The notes under the pieces: model-generated
Seen by the model: only the letters and a program-made list of their open reading frames with translations
What the model was told of the DNA's origin: nothing
The model's database searches: none
Assembly: GCA_030631455.1 (NCBI GenBank)
Contig: DAOVLC010000069.1
Coordinates: 1-7,184 of the forward strand
Direction: 5' to 3'
Length of the DNA stretch: 7,184 bases
Origin: Candidatus Zixiibacteriota bacterium
GTDB lineage: Bacteria; Zixibacteria; MSB-5A5; JAABVY01; JAHJOQ01
Made by a program: the position numbers and the translations under genes
Part shown: positions 6,848 through 7,184 of the stretch, in pieces
Layout of the letters: the number at the start of each line of letters is the position of its first letter
Numbering within the stretch: position 1 is the first letter of the stretch

Positions 6848-6892
6848 GTCGAAACCGCCCTTCGAAAACTCAGGACAGGTGAAGGTTTCGAC
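6848..6892. repeat. Inverted repeat in the convergent intergenic region, resembling a dispersed palindromic element
   Basis: GTCGAAACC at 6848-6856 pairs with GGTTTCGAC at 6884-6892, a perfect 9-base stem. The 27-base loop contains the small palindrome TTCGAA at 6861-6866. The loop stretch CCCTTCGAAAACTCAGGACA resembles intergenic dispersed repeats of the CCTTCGAC...CTCAGG type that I know from many bacterial genomes, with a few changes. It lies 16 bases beyond the stop of the - strand permease gene and could serve as its 3' hairpin. No T-run follows on either strand. Confidence 0.4.
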
Positions 6893-6908
6893 CTGCTCAA
6901 CTGCCATT

Positions 6909-7184
6909 TCACACGAAGAAGCCGACGACATAGCGCACTGCTACGAACAGGATACAGGCTGCAAGTATTGTCTTGATTACCCTTGCCGGCACGAATCTCT
7001 GCAGCCTGGCGCCGACATACATGCCTGCCGCGCCACCGATTCCCAATAGTGCGCCGAGCGCCCAATCAGGGGCTATCGCGAGGCCGGTATCTGCGTAGAA
7101 CGGCGCTATCAATGTATAGAATACGACTCCGGCGATCGATATCACGAATGTCGCCGTCAAAGTCGCTCCGGCGATAGTGTAAAC
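6909..7184 (-). CDS. TauE/SafE (TSUP) family membrane permease, C-terminal part
   Basis: The - strand frame is open from the window edge (7184) to a TGA at 6911-6909 and gives 91 residues, so the N-terminus lies outside. Three membrane helices are visible: about residues 10-28 (TATFVISIAGVVFYTLI), 43-61 (GALLGIGGAAGMYVGARL) and 71-90 (IKTILAACILFVAVRYVV). The G-A-T-L-T-A-T-F start and the A-P-D-W-A-L-G-x-L-L-G-I-G-G block, followed by G-A-R-L-Q-R-F-V-P, are typical of the second half of TSUP proteins. That family includes exporters or importers of sulfite, sulfonates and other organic anions. The substrate cannot be predicted here. A TTG at 7160 lies inside the conserved region and is not a genuine start. 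The gene converges on the electron-transfer operon and is probably independent of it. Confidence 0.82.
   Translation of the reverse strand, partial: VYTIAGATLTATFVISIAGVVFYTLIAPFYADTGLAIAPDWALGALLGIGGAAGMYVGARLQRFVPARVIKTILAACILFVAVRYVVGFFV

Noticed and set aside
6810..7049. 79-codon + strand open frame with several cysteines in the last intergenic region
   Set aside because: It runs through the inverted repeat and antisense to the TSUP permease, has no ribosome site, and its cysteines come from antisense codons of that gene.
1..7184. CRISPR array, tRNA, rRNA, transposase or phage elements
   Set aside because: No regularly spaced repeats, RNA gene signatures or mobile-element proteins were seen on either strand.

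Overview
The window comes from a diderm (outer-membrane) bacterium. It encodes an Omp85-type outer-membrane barrel, two lipoprotein-type exported proteins, a Tat-exported protein and a membrane iron-sulfur protein. GC looks moderate, about half by eye. The combination of a DUF362 protein, a NapH/NapG-like polyferredoxin and a DUF6599-like lipoprotein resembles what I know from poorly cultured Gram-negative lineages such as Zixibacteria, Gemmatimonadota, Acidobacteriota and related FCB groups. That placement is an inference at low confidence. No rRNA, tRNA, CRISPR array, transposase or phage gene is visible.

Layout. Positions 3-80 hold the last 25 codons of an upstream + strand gene. A two-gene unit follows: a POTRA-less BamA/TamA-like barrel (114-1415), then a large exported lipoprotein-like protein (1412-3073). 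The second gene starts inside the stop codon of the first (ATGA overlap). It carries a set of residues matching protein-kinase catalytic motifs: K152, E166, H276-x-D-x-x-P-x-N283 and D303-F-D. A 101-base gap (3074-3174) holds a short dyad and a plausible sigma70-type promoter. The second unit has three tightly packed genes: a Tat-exported DUF362 protein (3175-4131), a natural fusion of NapH-like and NapG-like iron-sulfur proteins (4134-5819), and a DUF6599-like lipoprotein (5816-6763) that again starts in an ATGA overlap. A gap of about 145 bases with two inverted repeats (6764-6908) separates this from a convergent, truncated TauE/SafE (TSUP) membrane permease on the - strand (6909-7184).

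How the genes may work together. In the second unit every product appears to be exported or membrane-bound. The fusion protein has six cysteine clusters of 4Fe-4S type. In the Nap paradigm, NapH and NapG pass electrons from the quinol pool to a periplasmic acceptor. No terminal reductase, c-type haem motif (CxxCH) or molybdoenzyme lies in the window. The working model is therefore a membrane-to-periplasm electron relay whose partner or acceptor involves the DUF362 protein and/or the DUF6599 lipoprotein. In the first unit, coupling of a barrel to a kinase-motif envelope protein suggests a cell-envelope pair acting on one substrate. Both models are inference from domains and gene order.
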